A stretch of DNA of 64,000 bases from Candidatus Thiosymbion sp. (GCA_018435665.1 JAHDND010000013.1:1-64000); one strand, 5' to 3'; shown: positions 16,282 through 25,520, numbered from the stretch's first letter. A program made the numbers and translations. The notes: a model not told the origin generated them from the sequence alone.

Positions 16282-18918
16282 ATGCGCTGCGTCAAGCCGC
16301 TGTCCGCCTCTCTGGTAACCCGTCCCTTCGAGCATGGGGGGCGCTTCATGCTCGGGGTTTCGGTTCTGCTCTTCTCCACCCTGGGCCGTCCGGGTCGGCT
16401 CCTGACCGAGCAGGCGCTCTGGCCCTTCTGGGCGAGTCGCCCCGAGGCTCAAGGTCCCCTAGAGGAGGGCTATCCGCGTCCTCGGGCGGAATACCTCGTT
16501 GGGGCGACGGCCTACACCCGTCCAACACGGCCCTGGGCCTGTCGAGTGCGCGCCCAGATTGGCAATTTGAGCAAGGAGTTGGTCGTTTGGGGTCCGCGCT
16601 TCTGGGATGGTGATCGTCCCTCGACTCCACATCCCTTCGAGCGGTTGCCGCTCGACTGGACCCAGACCTATGGCGGGGCTGATTTCCCCGCCAACCCCGT
16701 GGGTATAGGTCGGAGTGACAGCGAAGTTGACGGTATTCGCATGCGCCTGCTGCCGCGGGTCGAATTCCCCGATCAGCCCCAGACAGGCCCGGGCGGAGTC
16801 GGTCGGCCGGCGGGTTTCGGACCACTGGATGCTGGCTGGGCAACTCGGGCCGCCAAGCGCGGCACCTACGACGCCGCTTGGCTGGATCGGGATTATCCGG
16901 GTCTGGCCCGGGATCTTGACGGCAGCTTCTTCAACCTGGCCCCGGAGGACCAGCAGCAATCCAGCCCGTTCCGCGGCAACGAGGCCTATGCCTTCGACCT
17001 AATGCATCCCAAGATTGATCGCCTCGAAGGGGTCTTGCCTGGGCTTGCCACCCGGGTGTTCGCGACCCGGAGCACAGCGGGGGGGCGGCAGTTCGAAGAG
17101 GTCGGGATGTCCCTCCAGGCGCTCTGGTTCTTCCCGGAAGAGGAACGCCTGATCCAGGTCTTTCAAGGTTGGCTTCAGGTCGAGGAGGACGATGCGGCGG
17201 ACGTGCTTGAGCTTCTGACCGCCGTCGAACGGCTGGGAGAGAGCCGCCCCCTCGAACATTATCGTGCCGTGGGTGACCGGCGGCGCGACCTGAAGACGGG
17301 GGCGGTGGAGGCCTTGCGCGAGTACGATCTGATGCCCGCGGATCTCGCTGTGTCGCTGTTCAACCCCCCGGATGAGCCGGGTCCGGCCTACGCCCGCGCC
17401 ATGCGCCGCGCCGCCCGCCAGCGCGCCGAGGCACGCGCCCTGGTCGCGGCCCATGGCCTGGATCCCGATGAACACGGGCCACCGATCGACCTGGCGGAAC
17501 CGCCCAAGATTCGGACCATCGATGATCTGATTGAAGTCCGCCAGCGGATGGAGACCGAGTCCTCTGCCCTCGCCGCCCGCATGGAGCAGCAGAAACGCGC
17601 TTCCTTGGATGAGGTACGCGAGGTCCTGACCCGAACGGGGGGGGATTTCGCCCTAATCGAGCGCGAGATCAGCGGCGAGTTGACACGAGGCCCGCCCCGG
17701 CCGAGTGCCGAGCCCTTGATCGCCGATCTGACTCGCCTGATCGAGGAAGGGCATGCCACCGGCGGCAATGTCGCCGAGCTGGAGCAGATGCTGGCGGACC
17801 CCGTCGTCGTCGCCCGCTGGCGTGAGGGTGACCGACAGCAGTTGGCGGGCTATCGGGCGATGGGCCATCACCAGGTGCCGCCCGACCCGCCCCCACCGTC
17901 AGCCCGGGCGGAACTGCGCTCGCGCGTCCAGGCCGAGCTCGCGAGCGGTGGCTCACTCGCCGGCTGGGATCTCACCCGGGCGGACCTGACCCGAATGGAC
18001 CTCCGCGGCGTGGACCTGCAGGGCGCGCTGCTGGAGGGGGCCGATCTCAGTGGTGCCCTGCTCGACCAGGCCAGATTGAGCCATGCCATGCTGGCTCATG
18101 CGCGGCTCGTCGGTACCAGCCTGGTCGGCGCCGATCTGCGCCAGTCCAACCTGGGCGCCGCCCAGATTGCGCGCTCGGATTTGCGCGGCGCGGACCTGGC
18201 CGAGGTCATCCTGGAGCGCGCCCGACTCAGCAACACGAGCCTGGCCGGCGCCTGTATCGACGGCCTGCGTCTGAACGGCGCCGAGATCCTCGCGGTCGAC
18301 TTCTCCGAGACCCACAGCACGGCGATGGTGCTGCTGCGCGAGATCGATCTGCGCGGCTGTCGCTTCGCCGGGGTCCACTATGCCCAGGCGGTCTTCCAGG
18401 ATTGTGATCTCGGCGAGGTCGACTTTAGCAACGCAGAAATCACCAAGGCCGCCTTCATCGGGGTCCGGGCCACCAAAGCCTGTTTTCGTGGTCTGAGCCT
18501 GGCAGCAGGCTGTTTTGCCTTAGGCTGTCATTTGGAGGGGGCCGATTTCAGCAGTGCCCAACTGAACGAGGTTTCGTTTCGCGACGCACCGTTGCGAGGT
18601 GCCAATTTCAGCCATGCCCAACTACGGGGAAGCGATTTCAGCGGCTGCGATCTGAGGGAGAGCCGATTTTACGCGGCGGATGCTCGCGGTGCCCGGCTGG
18701 TGCGGGCGGACCTAAGCGACGCAGATCTGGGGTCCTGCAACCTGGCCGGGTCGGTGCTGCAGCATGCCATGCTCGCGCGAACGGACTTGTCACACGCCAA
18801 TCTTCACGAGTCCGATCTGGCTCGGATCAGGGTCAGCGACAAGGTACGCTTTGAGGGGGCGGTCTTTACCCGCGCTCGGACCCGGCCCCGTCATCGCCCG
18901 GCCGCCACGGACGGCTGA
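16282..18918 (+). CDS. DUF2169 T6SS adaptor-like protein fused to a pentapeptide-repeat domain
   Basis: The N-terminal 300 residues match DUF2169 proteins, with LVTRPFEHGGRFMLGVSVLL, then RAEYLVGATAY and the TYGGADFPANPVG motif. DUF2169 proteins are encoded beside vgrG genes and are thought to help load cargo on the spike. A charged helical region (residues about 340-540) follows. From about residue 563 to the end there are dozens of pentapeptides of the A(D/N)LxG type (ADLTRMDLRGVDLQGALLEG), predicted to form a right-handed quadrilateral helix. The gene starts 15 bp after vgrG and is followed after 2 bp by a second pentapeptide gene. Role by context: spike assembly or effector docking. Confidence 0.85.
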   Translation: MRCVKPLSASLVTRPFEHGGRFMLGVSVLLFSTLGRPGRLLTEQALWPFWASRPEAQGPLEEGYPRPRAEYLVGATAYTRPTRPWACRVRAQIGNLSKELVVWGPRFWDGDRPSTPHPFERLPLDWTQTYGGADFPANPVGIGRSDSEVDGIRMRLLPRVEFPDQPQTGPGGVGRPAGFGPLDAGWATRAAKRGTYDAAWLDRDYPGLARDLDGSFFNLAPEDQQQSSPFRGNEAYAFDLMHPKIDRLEGVLPGLATRVFATRSTAGGRQFEEVGMSLQALWFFPEEERLIQVFQGWLQVEEDDAADVLELLTAVERLGESRPLEHYRAVGDRRRDLKTGAVEALREYDLMPADLAVSLFNPPDEPGPAYARAMRRAARQRAEARALVAAHGLDPDEHGPPIDLAEPPKIRTIDDLIEVRQRMETESSALAARMEQQKRASLDEVREVLTRTGGDFALIEREISGELTRGPPRPSAEPLIADLTRLIEEGHATGGNVAELEQMLADPVVVARWREGDRQQLAGYRAMGHHQVPPDPPPPSARAELRSRVQAELASGGSLAGWDLTRADLTRMDLRGVDLQGALLEGADLSGALLDQARLSHAMLAHARLVGTSLVGADLRQSNLGAAQIARSDLRGADLAEVILERARLSNTSLAGACIDGLRLNGAEILAVDFSETHSTAMVLLREIDLRGCRFAGVHYAQAVFQDCDLGEVDFSNAEITKAAFIGVRATKACFRGLSLAAGCFALGCHLEGADFSSAQLNEVSFRDAPLRGANFSHAQLRGSDFSGCDLRESRFYAADARGARLVRADLSDADLGSCNLAGSVLQHAMLARTDLSHANLHESDLARIRVSDKVRFEGAVFTRARTRPRHRPAATDG

Positions 18919-18920
18919 GG

Positions 18921-19994
18921 GTGACCATGGAGCGCGAGGAACTTTTGCGCCGCGCCCAGGATGCCGACGTCGTCAGCGGCGAGCGACTCACCCAGTTGGA
19001 CCTGCGCGGGGCGGACCTGGCTGCCCTGCGCCTCGACCACTGCGATCTCGAGCAACTGGATTTGACCGGTGCCGACCTGACTGACTGCCAGTTCACTCAT
19101 TGCCGTTTGAAAACCTGCACCTTGGACGGTGCTCGCCTGGCGGGGACGGTCTTTTACGGCTGTGAGTTCGACTCGGTCTCACTGGCCGCTTGCCACATCG
19201 AAAATGCCAACTGGCATGAATGCCGGCTGCGGAACCTGGTCTTCGATCGGGTCCAGATCCGCTTCGCGGCCTTCAGCCATAGCCAGGTGGAGAACCTGAG
19301 CTTTCGGGAGGCACGGCTAGAGCAGCTGGTCATGGCCAATCTGGCCTGCGGCACCATGGATTTCGGCGGAGCCCAGCTCGAGCGTGCCGTATTGCTCGAA
19401 TGCGACCTGCGTCAGACCAACTTCACCGGCGCGCGTTTCGAGATCGTGGTCCTGACCAAGAGTAACCTCGCGGGTCAGCGCTTCCATGGTCAGTCCTTCT
19501 CCTTCACCCAGTTCAGCGAGGCCAATCTGACCGATTGCGATTTCACCCAGGCCCACCTCCGGCAGGGCAATTTCACCTCGGCCCGCCTGCGCGGGGCCCG
19601 TTTCACCGGGGCGCAGGCACCCCAGGCGATCTTCCTTCAGGCGGACCTGGAGGGAGCCGATTTTACCGGCGCTGATCTGACCCAGGCGATCTGGCAGGGC
19701 GCACAGGCACCGCGAGCCGCCTTTTTACGGGCCAGGCTCTACCAGGGCAATTTCTTGGCCGCCAATCTCAGTGGCGCCGATTTGCGTGGCGCGGACCTGA
19801 CCTATGCCGATCTCTCCCATGCCAATCTGGAGGATGCCAACCTCAACGGGGCTGGGCTCTTCCGGGCCAAACTGCACCGGGTGCATGATCGCGGGGCCCA
19901 GTTCACCGACCGTGCTCGGGCCCTTGGGGATGACCCCGAGCAGGCCGCCGCCGAAAATTGGCGCCCTCAACCGAGATCCCGACCGGTCGAGTGA
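18921..19994 (+). CDS. Pentapeptide-repeat protein
   Basis: Nearly the whole 357-residue product is pentapeptide repeats (for example LDLRGADLAALRLDHCDLEQ and ANLSGADLRGADLTYADLSH), forming a long beta-solenoid with no enzymatic motif. The start is GTG 18921 or ATG 18927, two bases after the DUF2169 gene. The pair looks like a split or duplicated version of the same solenoid. It is part of a vgrG-DUF2169-pentapeptide-DUF3540-DUF4150 module seen in other T6SS loci. The function is probably structural (scaffold or adaptor). Confidence 0.85.
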   Translation: MTMEREELLRRAQDADVVSGERLTQLDLRGADLAALRLDHCDLEQLDLTGADLTDCQFTHCRLKTCTLDGARLAGTVFYGCEFDSVSLAACHIENANWHECRLRNLVFDRVQIRFAAFSHSQVENLSFREARLEQLVMANLACGTMDFGGAQLERAVLLECDLRQTNFTGARFEIVVLTKSNLAGQRFHGQSFSFTQFSEANLTDCDFTQAHLRQGNFTSARLRGARFTGAQAPQAIFLQADLEGADFTGADLTQAIWQGAQAPRAAFLRARLYQGNFLAANLSGADLRGADLTYADLSHANLEDANLNGAGLFRAKLHRVHDRGAQFTDRARALGDDPEQAAAENWRPQPRSRPVE

Positions 19995-20075
19995 ACACTG
20001 TCGAGCAATGCCTTGCCGACCAAGTCAGCCCAAGACTAGGGTCTTTGTGTGGGCAAGCAATTTCCGGAGATGCAT

Positions 20076-20744
20076 ATGGATCCCTTGAGCCCTGACCATC
20101 CAATACGACTGCGCCCCTTTCCGCTGCATCTGGACGGCGAGGTACTCGCCGTTGAGGACAATCAAACCTGGTTTCGGGTCGGCACCGCGACGGGGGAACT
20201 GCGGGCCAGACGCGCCCTCAGTTGCCTGGTCTGGCCGGAGGTCGGCGACCGGATCTTGACCTCGGTCGGGTTGACTGATGAACCCTTCCTGATCGCCGTC
20301 CTGGAGCGATCCACCGGTGCCCCACTGCGGTTGGTCCTGCCTGGCGAGACCCAGGTCGAGGTGGCGAGCGGCGCCGGCATGAGCCTGCGAGTCGATGGCC
20401 AGTTGACCTTCGGTTCAAGGACCGGCATCAACATGGACGCCCCCGCGGTGGGGGTCAGCACCAGCTTGTTAACCCTGGTGACCCAGCGTCTGAGCCTGAT
20501 CGCGCGGGAAGCCCTGGCTTCCTTGCGTATCACCCGCTTGGTCGGTGACCTGATCGAGGCCAGTGCCGAAAGCTTGAATCTACGCCTCGACCGATCGCGG
20601 CGCACCGTCCGGGACCTGGACCAGGTCCATGCGGGTTCTCTCGAATTGCGCGCCGAGCAGGTGGCGCACCTCCAGTCCGACACCCTCCTCGCCAGCGCCC
20701 AGCGCCTGGTAAAAATCGATGGCGAACAAATCCATCTCGGTTAG
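20076..20744 (+). CDS. DUF3540 family T6SS-associated protein
   Basis: The product resembles DUF3540 proteins, which accompany DUF2169 and DUF4150 genes in T6SS spike modules. Recognisable parts are the LACLVWPEVGDRIL-like segment (here LSCLVWPEVGDRIL) and the AVLERSTGAPLRLVLPG segment. A C-terminal helical part has repeated LRLDRSRRTVRDLD and VHAGSLELRAEQ. The frame opens at a GTG at 20049, but GGAG at 20066-20069 placed six bases before the ATG at 20076 makes that the likely start. It is predicted to be cytoplasmic and to act with the DUF4150 tip protein encoded 24 bp downstream. Confidence 0.8.
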   Translation: MDPLSPDHPIRLRPFPLHLDGEVLAVEDNQTWFRVGTATGELRARRALSCLVWPEVGDRILTSVGLTDEPFLIAVLERSTGAPLRLVLPGETQVEVASGAGMSLRVDGQLTFGSRTGINMDAPAVGVSTSLLTLVTQRLSLIAREALASLRITRLVGDLIEASAESLNLRLDRSRRTVRDLDQVHAGSLELRAEQVAHLQSDTLLASAQRLVKIDGEQIHLG

Positions 20745-20768
20745 GAGTTGCAATCAGGAGATTCAAGC

Positions 20769-21164
20769 ATGTTTGGTAATGCACAGATGATGGGCACGGA
20801 CACCGCCTTCCCGGATGTCTGTCTCACCCCCAGTCCAGCCGGCCCGGTGCCGGTACCCTATCCAAACATCGCCATGGGACCCATGGCGGTACCCAACGTG
20901 CCTAACATCCTGTTCATGGGCACCCCCGCGCACAATTTGGGCACCACTATCCCCATGACGAATGGCGACAACGCCGGCCTGGCAACGGGGGTCGCCTCGG
21001 GGACCGTGATGGGCCCCTCACGCCATCTAACCGGAGCCTTCTCGGTCCTGATCAAGGGGATGCCGGCGAGTCGCATGACCAGTATGGCGCTGCAGAATAA
21101 TACCAACGCCCCTGGCTGTCGGGTGGTGCCGAGCCAGACAAAGGTCCTCATCCTCGCACCCTGA
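20769..21164 (+). CDS. PAAR-like tip protein (DUF4150)
   Basis: The 131-residue product begins MFGNAQMMGTDTAFPDVCLTP and has the DUF4150 pattern: PVPYPNIAMG, then GTPAHNLGTTIPMTNGDNAG and a C-terminal segment ending in LILAP. DUF4150 proteins are PAAR-like and are thought to sharpen the VgrG tip. AGGAG at 20757-20761 fixes the start at the ATG 20769. Only the tip domain is present, with no fused toxin, so any effector must be carried separately. It closes the first T6SS transcription block. Confidence 0.88.
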   Translation: MFGNAQMMGTDTAFPDVCLTPSPAGPVPVPYPNIAMGPMAVPNVPNILFMGTPAHNLGTTIPMTNGDNAGLATGVASGTVMGPSRHLTGAFSVLIKGMPASRMTSMALQNNTNAPGCRVVPSQTKVLILAP

Positions 21165-21412
21165 GCGGCGCCTGAAAACCATGGCTGGTCTACGGCAAAA
21201 CTGATCGACGGACAACCTCAGGGGAAGATTTCGGGTGGGGCCTGTGGAAAACGCTCGGCACGCCAGCTGATCCCAACTGCACTCTGGGTACCCGGTACCT
21301 TCAGGCATATGGGGAGTTTCCTCGCCGCTTGACAACAGAGACTGAACCATCCGATGACCTTGATGTAGATACAGGAGCGATCAGACGTGGCGCGATCCGA
21401 CGTCCGTCAGCA
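21165..21412. other. Convergent intergenic gap
   Basis: This 248-bp stretch separates the end of the tip gene (+) from the end of the OmpA gene (-). I see no reading frame with a family, no clear terminator with a T-run and no dispersed repeat copy in it. Confidence 0.6.
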
Positions 21413-22483
21413 TCAGTATTGAACCAGTTCGACACGCCGGTTTTGTGCCCGCCCTTCCTCGGTCTGATTCGAAGCGACTGGCGCCGCATAGGACACGCCA
21501 ACCGGAAAGAGCCGGGACGGATTGACGTCATGATCACGCGCCAAGCGGGTCACCACGGCCTCCGCCCGGCGTTGCGAGAGGTCGCGGTTGTACTCGAAGC
21601 CTCCGGCGTTGTCGGTATGGCCCACCACCAGCAGCCGGAGATCCGTGGCTGAGCGCAGCAGGGTCGCTATCTCTGCCAGTACCGGAGCGGATTCGGGTTT
21701 GAGGGTCGCCTGGTCGAAATCAAACAGGATCCCGTAAAGGGCGATGCGGCCAGCGGTATCGATCGCTCGGGCCATCTCCGGCGCACTCACCTGGACCATT
21801 CGTTGCTCGCGAGCCTTTCCCTGGATCAGATCCACCACGGCAATTGTTCTTCCGTTCAACGCCTTGCATGAGTGGCCAGCTTTCAACACATAGGTAAGGA
21901 CTGCGAGGTGGGACTGATCCCGGGGCAGTGCCGCAGCCAGGTAGCGCTGGTCCTGGATGCGCTCGGTCTGGGCACAATGACCGGTGGAGAGCGGAGGATC
22001 GACGATCTGCTCCTCGGCCCGCAGGACCATCGCGAGGCTCATCTCGCCGCCGCCACCTCCACTTGACCGCCCTGGGTCACCACCACATTCCTCGCGTTTG
22101 CACTCCATCAGTACCTGACCGCCACGGGCCTCGACCTCGTCCCGATAATTGCGCACCACTTCGAGGGGTGATCGGCCCTCAGGTATCAGGTAGACCAGGC
22201 GCACCCTACGCCCCTCCAGTTCCAAAGCGTCGAGAGGTTCGAACCACCGGTTGTTATGACCGTCCCGACGCTCACGGTCAGCATCCATGCGCAAAGAACC
22301 GGTTGGCAGTAGATATTCATCGAAGGCCTTGTCTTCATAAGAGATGATCAAACTGCCCTCATAACGTTTCAGTAACGTCGGGTCCCGGGCTCCAGGCTGG
22401 TCACCGCTGGGCAGGATGGCATCCGCGGTGGCGTGACTCACGAAGAAGACCAAGGCAAACAGGATCAGGAAACGGCGTAACAC
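21413..22483 (-). CDS. Exported OmpA-family protein with DUF4892-like N-terminal domain
   Basis: The product has a signal peptide (MLRRFLILFALVFFVSHATADA). It then has a middle domain with LIISYEDKAFDEYLLPTG, which resembles DUF4892. A C-terminal OmpA peptidoglycan-binding domain follows, with LLVVGHTDNAGGFEYNRDLS and GRAQNRRVELVQY. The frame extends upstream, but GGAAGGAG (22499-22492 on the minus strand) lies eight bases before the GTG at 22483, deciding that start. It is expected in the periplasm or outer membrane attached to peptidoglycan. It lies between T6SS blocks and diverges from the FHA-transglycosylase gene, so a role anchoring the apparatus to the wall is possible but unproven. 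Confidence 0.8.
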   Translation of the reverse strand: MLRRFLILFALVFFVSHATADAILPSGDQPGARDPTLLKRYEGSLIISYEDKAFDEYLLPTGSLRMDADRERRDGHNNRWFEPLDALELEGRRVRLVYLIPEGRSPLEVVRNYRDEVEARGGQVLMECKREECGGDPGRSSGGGGGEMSLAMVLRAEEQIVDPPLSTGHCAQTERIQDQRYLAAALPRDQSHLAVLTYVLKAGHSCKALNGRTIAVVDLIQGKAREQRMVQVSAPEMARAIDTAGRIALYGILFDFDQATLKPESAPVLAEIATLLRSATDLRLLVVGHTDNAGGFEYNRDLSQRRAEAVVTRLARDHDVNPSRLFPVGVSYAAPVASNQTEEGRAQNRRVELVQY

Positions 22484-22684
22484 AGCTAATACTCCTTCCA
22501 TACAGGAGGGATGAATGGAAAAACCACATCCAGCCGGCATTCACTGGGAACAGGTTTCCCGCTGCCGACTCTGCGCGGCCAGGGATGGATTGTGGGGAAA
22601 TCCGCTATCGGCAATTTTTAGTATAGTCTGTGGAGGATAGGGCGCGACGGTAATGATCCGGCCAATCAGCCTCATCGAGGTGAA

Positions 22685-24151
22685 ATGCTTAACAACGAAG
22701 CGACAATCCCCCCCCCTTCCGAGGTCGTGCCCGGTTCAGCGCTCCAACCGATCGAGATCGAGTACCAGGATGCCCGTGGCGTTACCTGCCGTACCGCTTA
22801 CAGCCAGCCGGTCCTTGTCGGGCGCGGCGCGGACTGCGGTCTGCGGATCATGCACGCCGAGGTGAGCCGCCATCATCTGGCGATTTTTTACGAGGAGGGC
22901 CGCTGGTGGGCGCGAGATCTGAGCAGCAGCAACGGTACCCTGGTTGACGGAAGGCGGATCGATCGGGTCCCGCTTGTAGGGACTACCACCCTAGCGCTGG
23001 GCGCCGGTGGACCCAAGATCAGGCTAATCCTGCCGAGAGCGCCCCAAGTACAGCGAGAGAGCCCCCCCCTGGAGCAAGTCGCCAGGCATTATTTTCGTGC
23101 CAACCAGGCTGACGGCGCTGGCGAGCACACGATGATGGTCCGGCAGGCATTTCAAGACATCAAGCGTCGACAGCGCCGGGTCTATCTCGGCTTGATTGGC
23201 CTCGTCCTGATGCTGCTCGCCGCCGTCGGCGGCTTTGCCTTCTACCAGTATCTGCAACTGGAACATACCGCCCGGATCGCGAACGACATCTTCTATGACA
23301 TGAAGGAACTCGAGCTACAGATCGCCAATCTGGAGGCGAGCATCGGCGCGGAGGCCTCCGCGGAGTTGAAGGCCCAGGTGGCGGAATCGAAACGGCGGCT
23401 TGCGTCCATGCGGGAGCGCTACGACCTCTTCGTGGAAAAGATCCAGGCGGCTAGCCCGGTCCAGTTGAACACCGAAGACAAGCTGATCCTGCATATGGCA
23501 CGGGTCTTTGGCGAGACGGAGGTCGAAGTCCCCGAGGAATTCGCCGCGGAGGTCAAGACTTATATCCGCAAATGGCAGTCCTCCCCCAGACTGGCCCGTG
23601 CCATCCGCCGACTCCATGAAAACGGCTATGCCCCGACGATCCAGCGGGCGCTCACCGACCAGGGCCTGCCCCCTCAGTTCCTCTATCTGGCCATGCAGGA
23701 GAGCAATTTTCAGCCAGAGATCGTTGGCCCCCCCACCCGCTACGGTCGCGCCAAGGGCATGTGGCAGTTCATCCCGGAAACCGCTCGGCGTTACGGCCTG
23801 CAGCCCGGTCCCCTGCAAAGTCTCGGGGAATACGACCCCGCCGATGAGCGGCACGATTTCACCAAAGCGACCCTGGCGGCGGCGAAATATCTGAAGGATA
23901 TCTACCGAACCGATGCCCAGGCCTCGGGTCTCCTAGTGATGGCCTCCTACAACTGGGGTGAAGGCAACGTCATCAAGCGGCTGCGCCAGATGCCGGAAAA
24001 TCCTCGTGACCGCAACTTCTGGTTGCTCTTGCGGGAGCACAAGATCCCCCAGGAGACCTATGACTATGTCTTCTACATCTTTTCGGCGGCAGTGATCGGC
24101 GAGAATCCGGGTCTCTTCGGCTTTGACTTCAAGAATCCCTTGGCTCCATGA
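22685..24151 (+). CDS. FHA-TM-lytic transglycosylase fusion protein
   Basis: The 488-residue product joins three parts. A cytoplasmic FHA domain (about 20-115) shows VGRGADCGLRI, EVSRHHL and SSSNGTLVDG. A single membrane span (about 167-190) is followed by a coiled coil (200-255). A periplasmic SLT lytic transglycosylase domain (about 320-460) has the catalytic Glu339 in LYLAMQESNF, then GMWQFIPETARRYG and SYNWGEG. FHA domains bind phosphothreonine, so the kinase PpkA encoded nearby is a natural partner. The fusion would let a phosphorylation signal recruit a wall-cutting enzyme, opening peptidoglycan for the T6SS. GAGG lies just ahead of the ATG. The following lipoprotein gene starts 88 bp downstream. 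Confidence 0.88.
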   Translation: MLNNEATIPPPSEVVPGSALQPIEIEYQDARGVTCRTAYSQPVLVGRGADCGLRIMHAEVSRHHLAIFYEEGRWWARDLSSSNGTLVDGRRIDRVPLVGTTTLALGAGGPKIRLILPRAPQVQRESPPLEQVARHYFRANQADGAGEHTMMVRQAFQDIKRRQRRVYLGLIGLVLMLLAAVGGFAFYQYLQLEHTARIANDIFYDMKELELQIANLEASIGAEASAELKAQVAESKRRLASMRERYDLFVEKIQAASPVQLNTEDKLILHMARVFGETEVEVPEEFAAEVKTYIRKWQSSPRLARAIRRLHENGYAPTIQRALTDQGLPPQFLYLAMQESNFQPEIVGPPTRYGRAKGMWQFIPETARRYGLQPGPLQSLGEYDPADERHDFTKATLAAAKYLKDIYRTDAQASGLLVMASYNWGEGNVIKRLRQMPENPRDRNFWLLLREHKIPQETYDYVFYIFSAAVIGENPGLFGFDFKNPLAP

Positions 24152-24239
24152 GAATTGAGAGTGGGGTGAGCAGGGCGAGCGGGAGAAGAGTTTGGGGGGC
24201 CTTGACAGCTTGAACCCCGCAGCCATGTGGCAGGGAAGG

Positions 24240-25310
24240 ATGGGAACCTTTCTCCCGGGAGGCAGGGTAGGAATCTCTCTCTCGGAAGGTAGATGGGGTA
24301 CCTTTCCCTCGGCTGGCGGAATCCCCTCAGGCTGGGCAGAGGGTGCCTGGACGCTCCTGGCCGCGGTGGTATTCCTTGGCGGATGCGCCATGACTGAACA
24401 AGAGTCTGGACCTGGGCCAGGGAACCCGCAGGCCATACCCCTGCCTCAGGAAGAGCAGGCAGTGGAAGGGATGCCGCAAATGGTAGGCATCAAGCCCTTA
24501 ATCACCAAAGGCGACCCCTTTCGCCACCTCATCTATTGGTACCCTGTGCTTAGGCAATCGGCGGGGGAAAGTGAGACCATGGAGGACAAGGAGACAGGGG
24601 AGTACGGAGAGAGCGGGAAAATCGGGGAAACCAGTGAACTCCACGTCTATCTCGAAGGCGATGGCCGACCCTGGTTGAGCCGCCATGATGTCGCACCGGA
24701 TCCTACCGGCCGCGACCTCCTGGCGCTAAGGCTGATGGCGCGGGACCCGGTGGCGAGCATCTACGTGGGTCGACCCTGTTACCACGGCTTCGCGGCGGAC
24801 CCCGACTGCCAACCCTGGTGGTGGACCCATGGCCGTTACAGCCCCGAAGTCGTCCGGTCCCTGGTAGCGGCCATCAGGGGCATCCTGCCGGCACGCCCGC
24901 CATCCCGGATCGTCCTGATCGGCTACAGCGGTGGCGGGGTCCTCGCCATCCTCATGGCCCCGCATCTGGAAGGGGTCAGTCAGGTGATCACCATCGCCGC
25001 CAATCTGGATACCGACGCCTGGGCTGACCACCACGGCTACAGTCTCTTGAGGGGATCGCTCAATCCCGCCCGACAGGCACCCTTGGATAAAGGCATTAGC
25101 CAACTGCACCTGATCGGTGATCAGGATACCAGGGTGCCCCTCGCCAGCCTCACCGCCTATCTGGCCCGTAACCCCGAGGCAAACCTCAGGATCCTGCCCG
25201 GCTTCGACCACCGCTGCTGCTGGGTGGAACAGTGGCCTGATATCGTCATCGCACCTCAATTTTCGAATGCCCCGGGTCGGGTGGCATCTGGCGTGGGTCG
25301 CCGTGAATAG
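24240..25310 (+). CDS. Putative lipoprotein alpha/beta hydrolase
   Basis: The product has a serine-hydrolase pattern: nucleophile Ser230 in VLIGYSGGGVLA, Asp294 or Asp296 in LIGDQDTRVP and His324 in PGFDHRCCW, in the order of an alpha/beta hydrolase fold. A hydrophobic segment ending in the lipobox LGGC (Cys49) predicts a lipoprotein. The start is odd: the first in-frame ATG (24240) puts three copies of a 9-residue repeat (GTFLPGGRV-type) before the membrane segment, giving an unusually long N-terminal region. A Glu/Gly-rich low-complexity insert lies at about residues 107-134. The substrate is unknown; with the T6SS around it, an envelope esterase or lipase is possible. Confidence 0.65.
   Translation: MGTFLPGGRVGISLSEGRWGTFPSAGGIPSGWAEGAWTLLAAVVFLGGCAMTEQESGPGPGNPQAIPLPQEEQAVEGMPQMVGIKPLITKGDPFRHLIYWYPVLRQSAGESETMEDKETGEYGESGKIGETSELHVYLEGDGRPWLSRHDVAPDPTGRDLLALRLMARDPVASIYVGRPCYHGFAADPDCQPWWWTHGRYSPEVVRSLVAAIRGILPARPPSRIVLIGYSGGGVLAILMAPHLEGVSQVITIAANLDTDAWADHHGYSLLRGSLNPARQAPLDKGISQLHLIGDQDTRVPLASLTAYLARNPEANLRILPGFDHRCCWVEQWPDIVIAPQFSNAPGRVASGVGRRE
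24243..24323 (+). repeat. Three 27-bp tandem repeats at the 5' end of the hydrolase gene
   Basis: Units at 24243, 24270 and 24297 encode GTFLPGGRV, GISLSEGRW and GTFPSAGGI. They stand where a signal peptide n-region should be, so they may lie outside the true coding region or reflect local slippage. Confidence 0.6.
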
Positions 25311-25344
25311 GTCCCTCTAGGCTTGGCAACCACCCTCCAGTCTG

Positions 25345-25412
25345 TTGAAACCCCCGCCAGACGCCCCCGAACCCTCCTCGTGGATATCGAAAACTGAGAT
25401 GCTCTTTGTATA
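25345..25412 (-). repeat. Dispersed intergenic repeat, copy 1 (reverse orientation)
   Basis: On the + strand CGAAAACTGAGATGCTC (25388-25404) then GTATA is the reverse complement of the family core. The companion motif CCCCCGCCAGACGCCCCCGA lies at 25351-25370. The copy is in a convergent gap between the hydrolase and autotransporter genes. Confidence 0.6.
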
Positions 25413-25441
25413 TCTTGAGAAAACCAATGAGTTAGAAGGCT

Positions 25442-25520
25442 GGCCGTCTCAAAGGAACGGCCGACCTTGAGGATCGGCAAACATTGAAGATCGGCCGACC
25501 TCAATGGTCGGCCAACCCGA
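25442..25520. repeat. Degenerate 17-19-bp tandem repeats forming hairpins
   Basis: About four units related to ATCGGCCGACCTTGAGG run from 25458 to about 25527. Within the stretch GGCCGT (25442-25447) can pair with ACGGCC. GGCCGACC (25493-25500) pairs perfectly with GGTCGGCC (25506-25513) around TCAAT. The position at a convergent gene end suits a bidirectional terminator or REP-like element, though no T-run is present. Confidence 0.5.
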
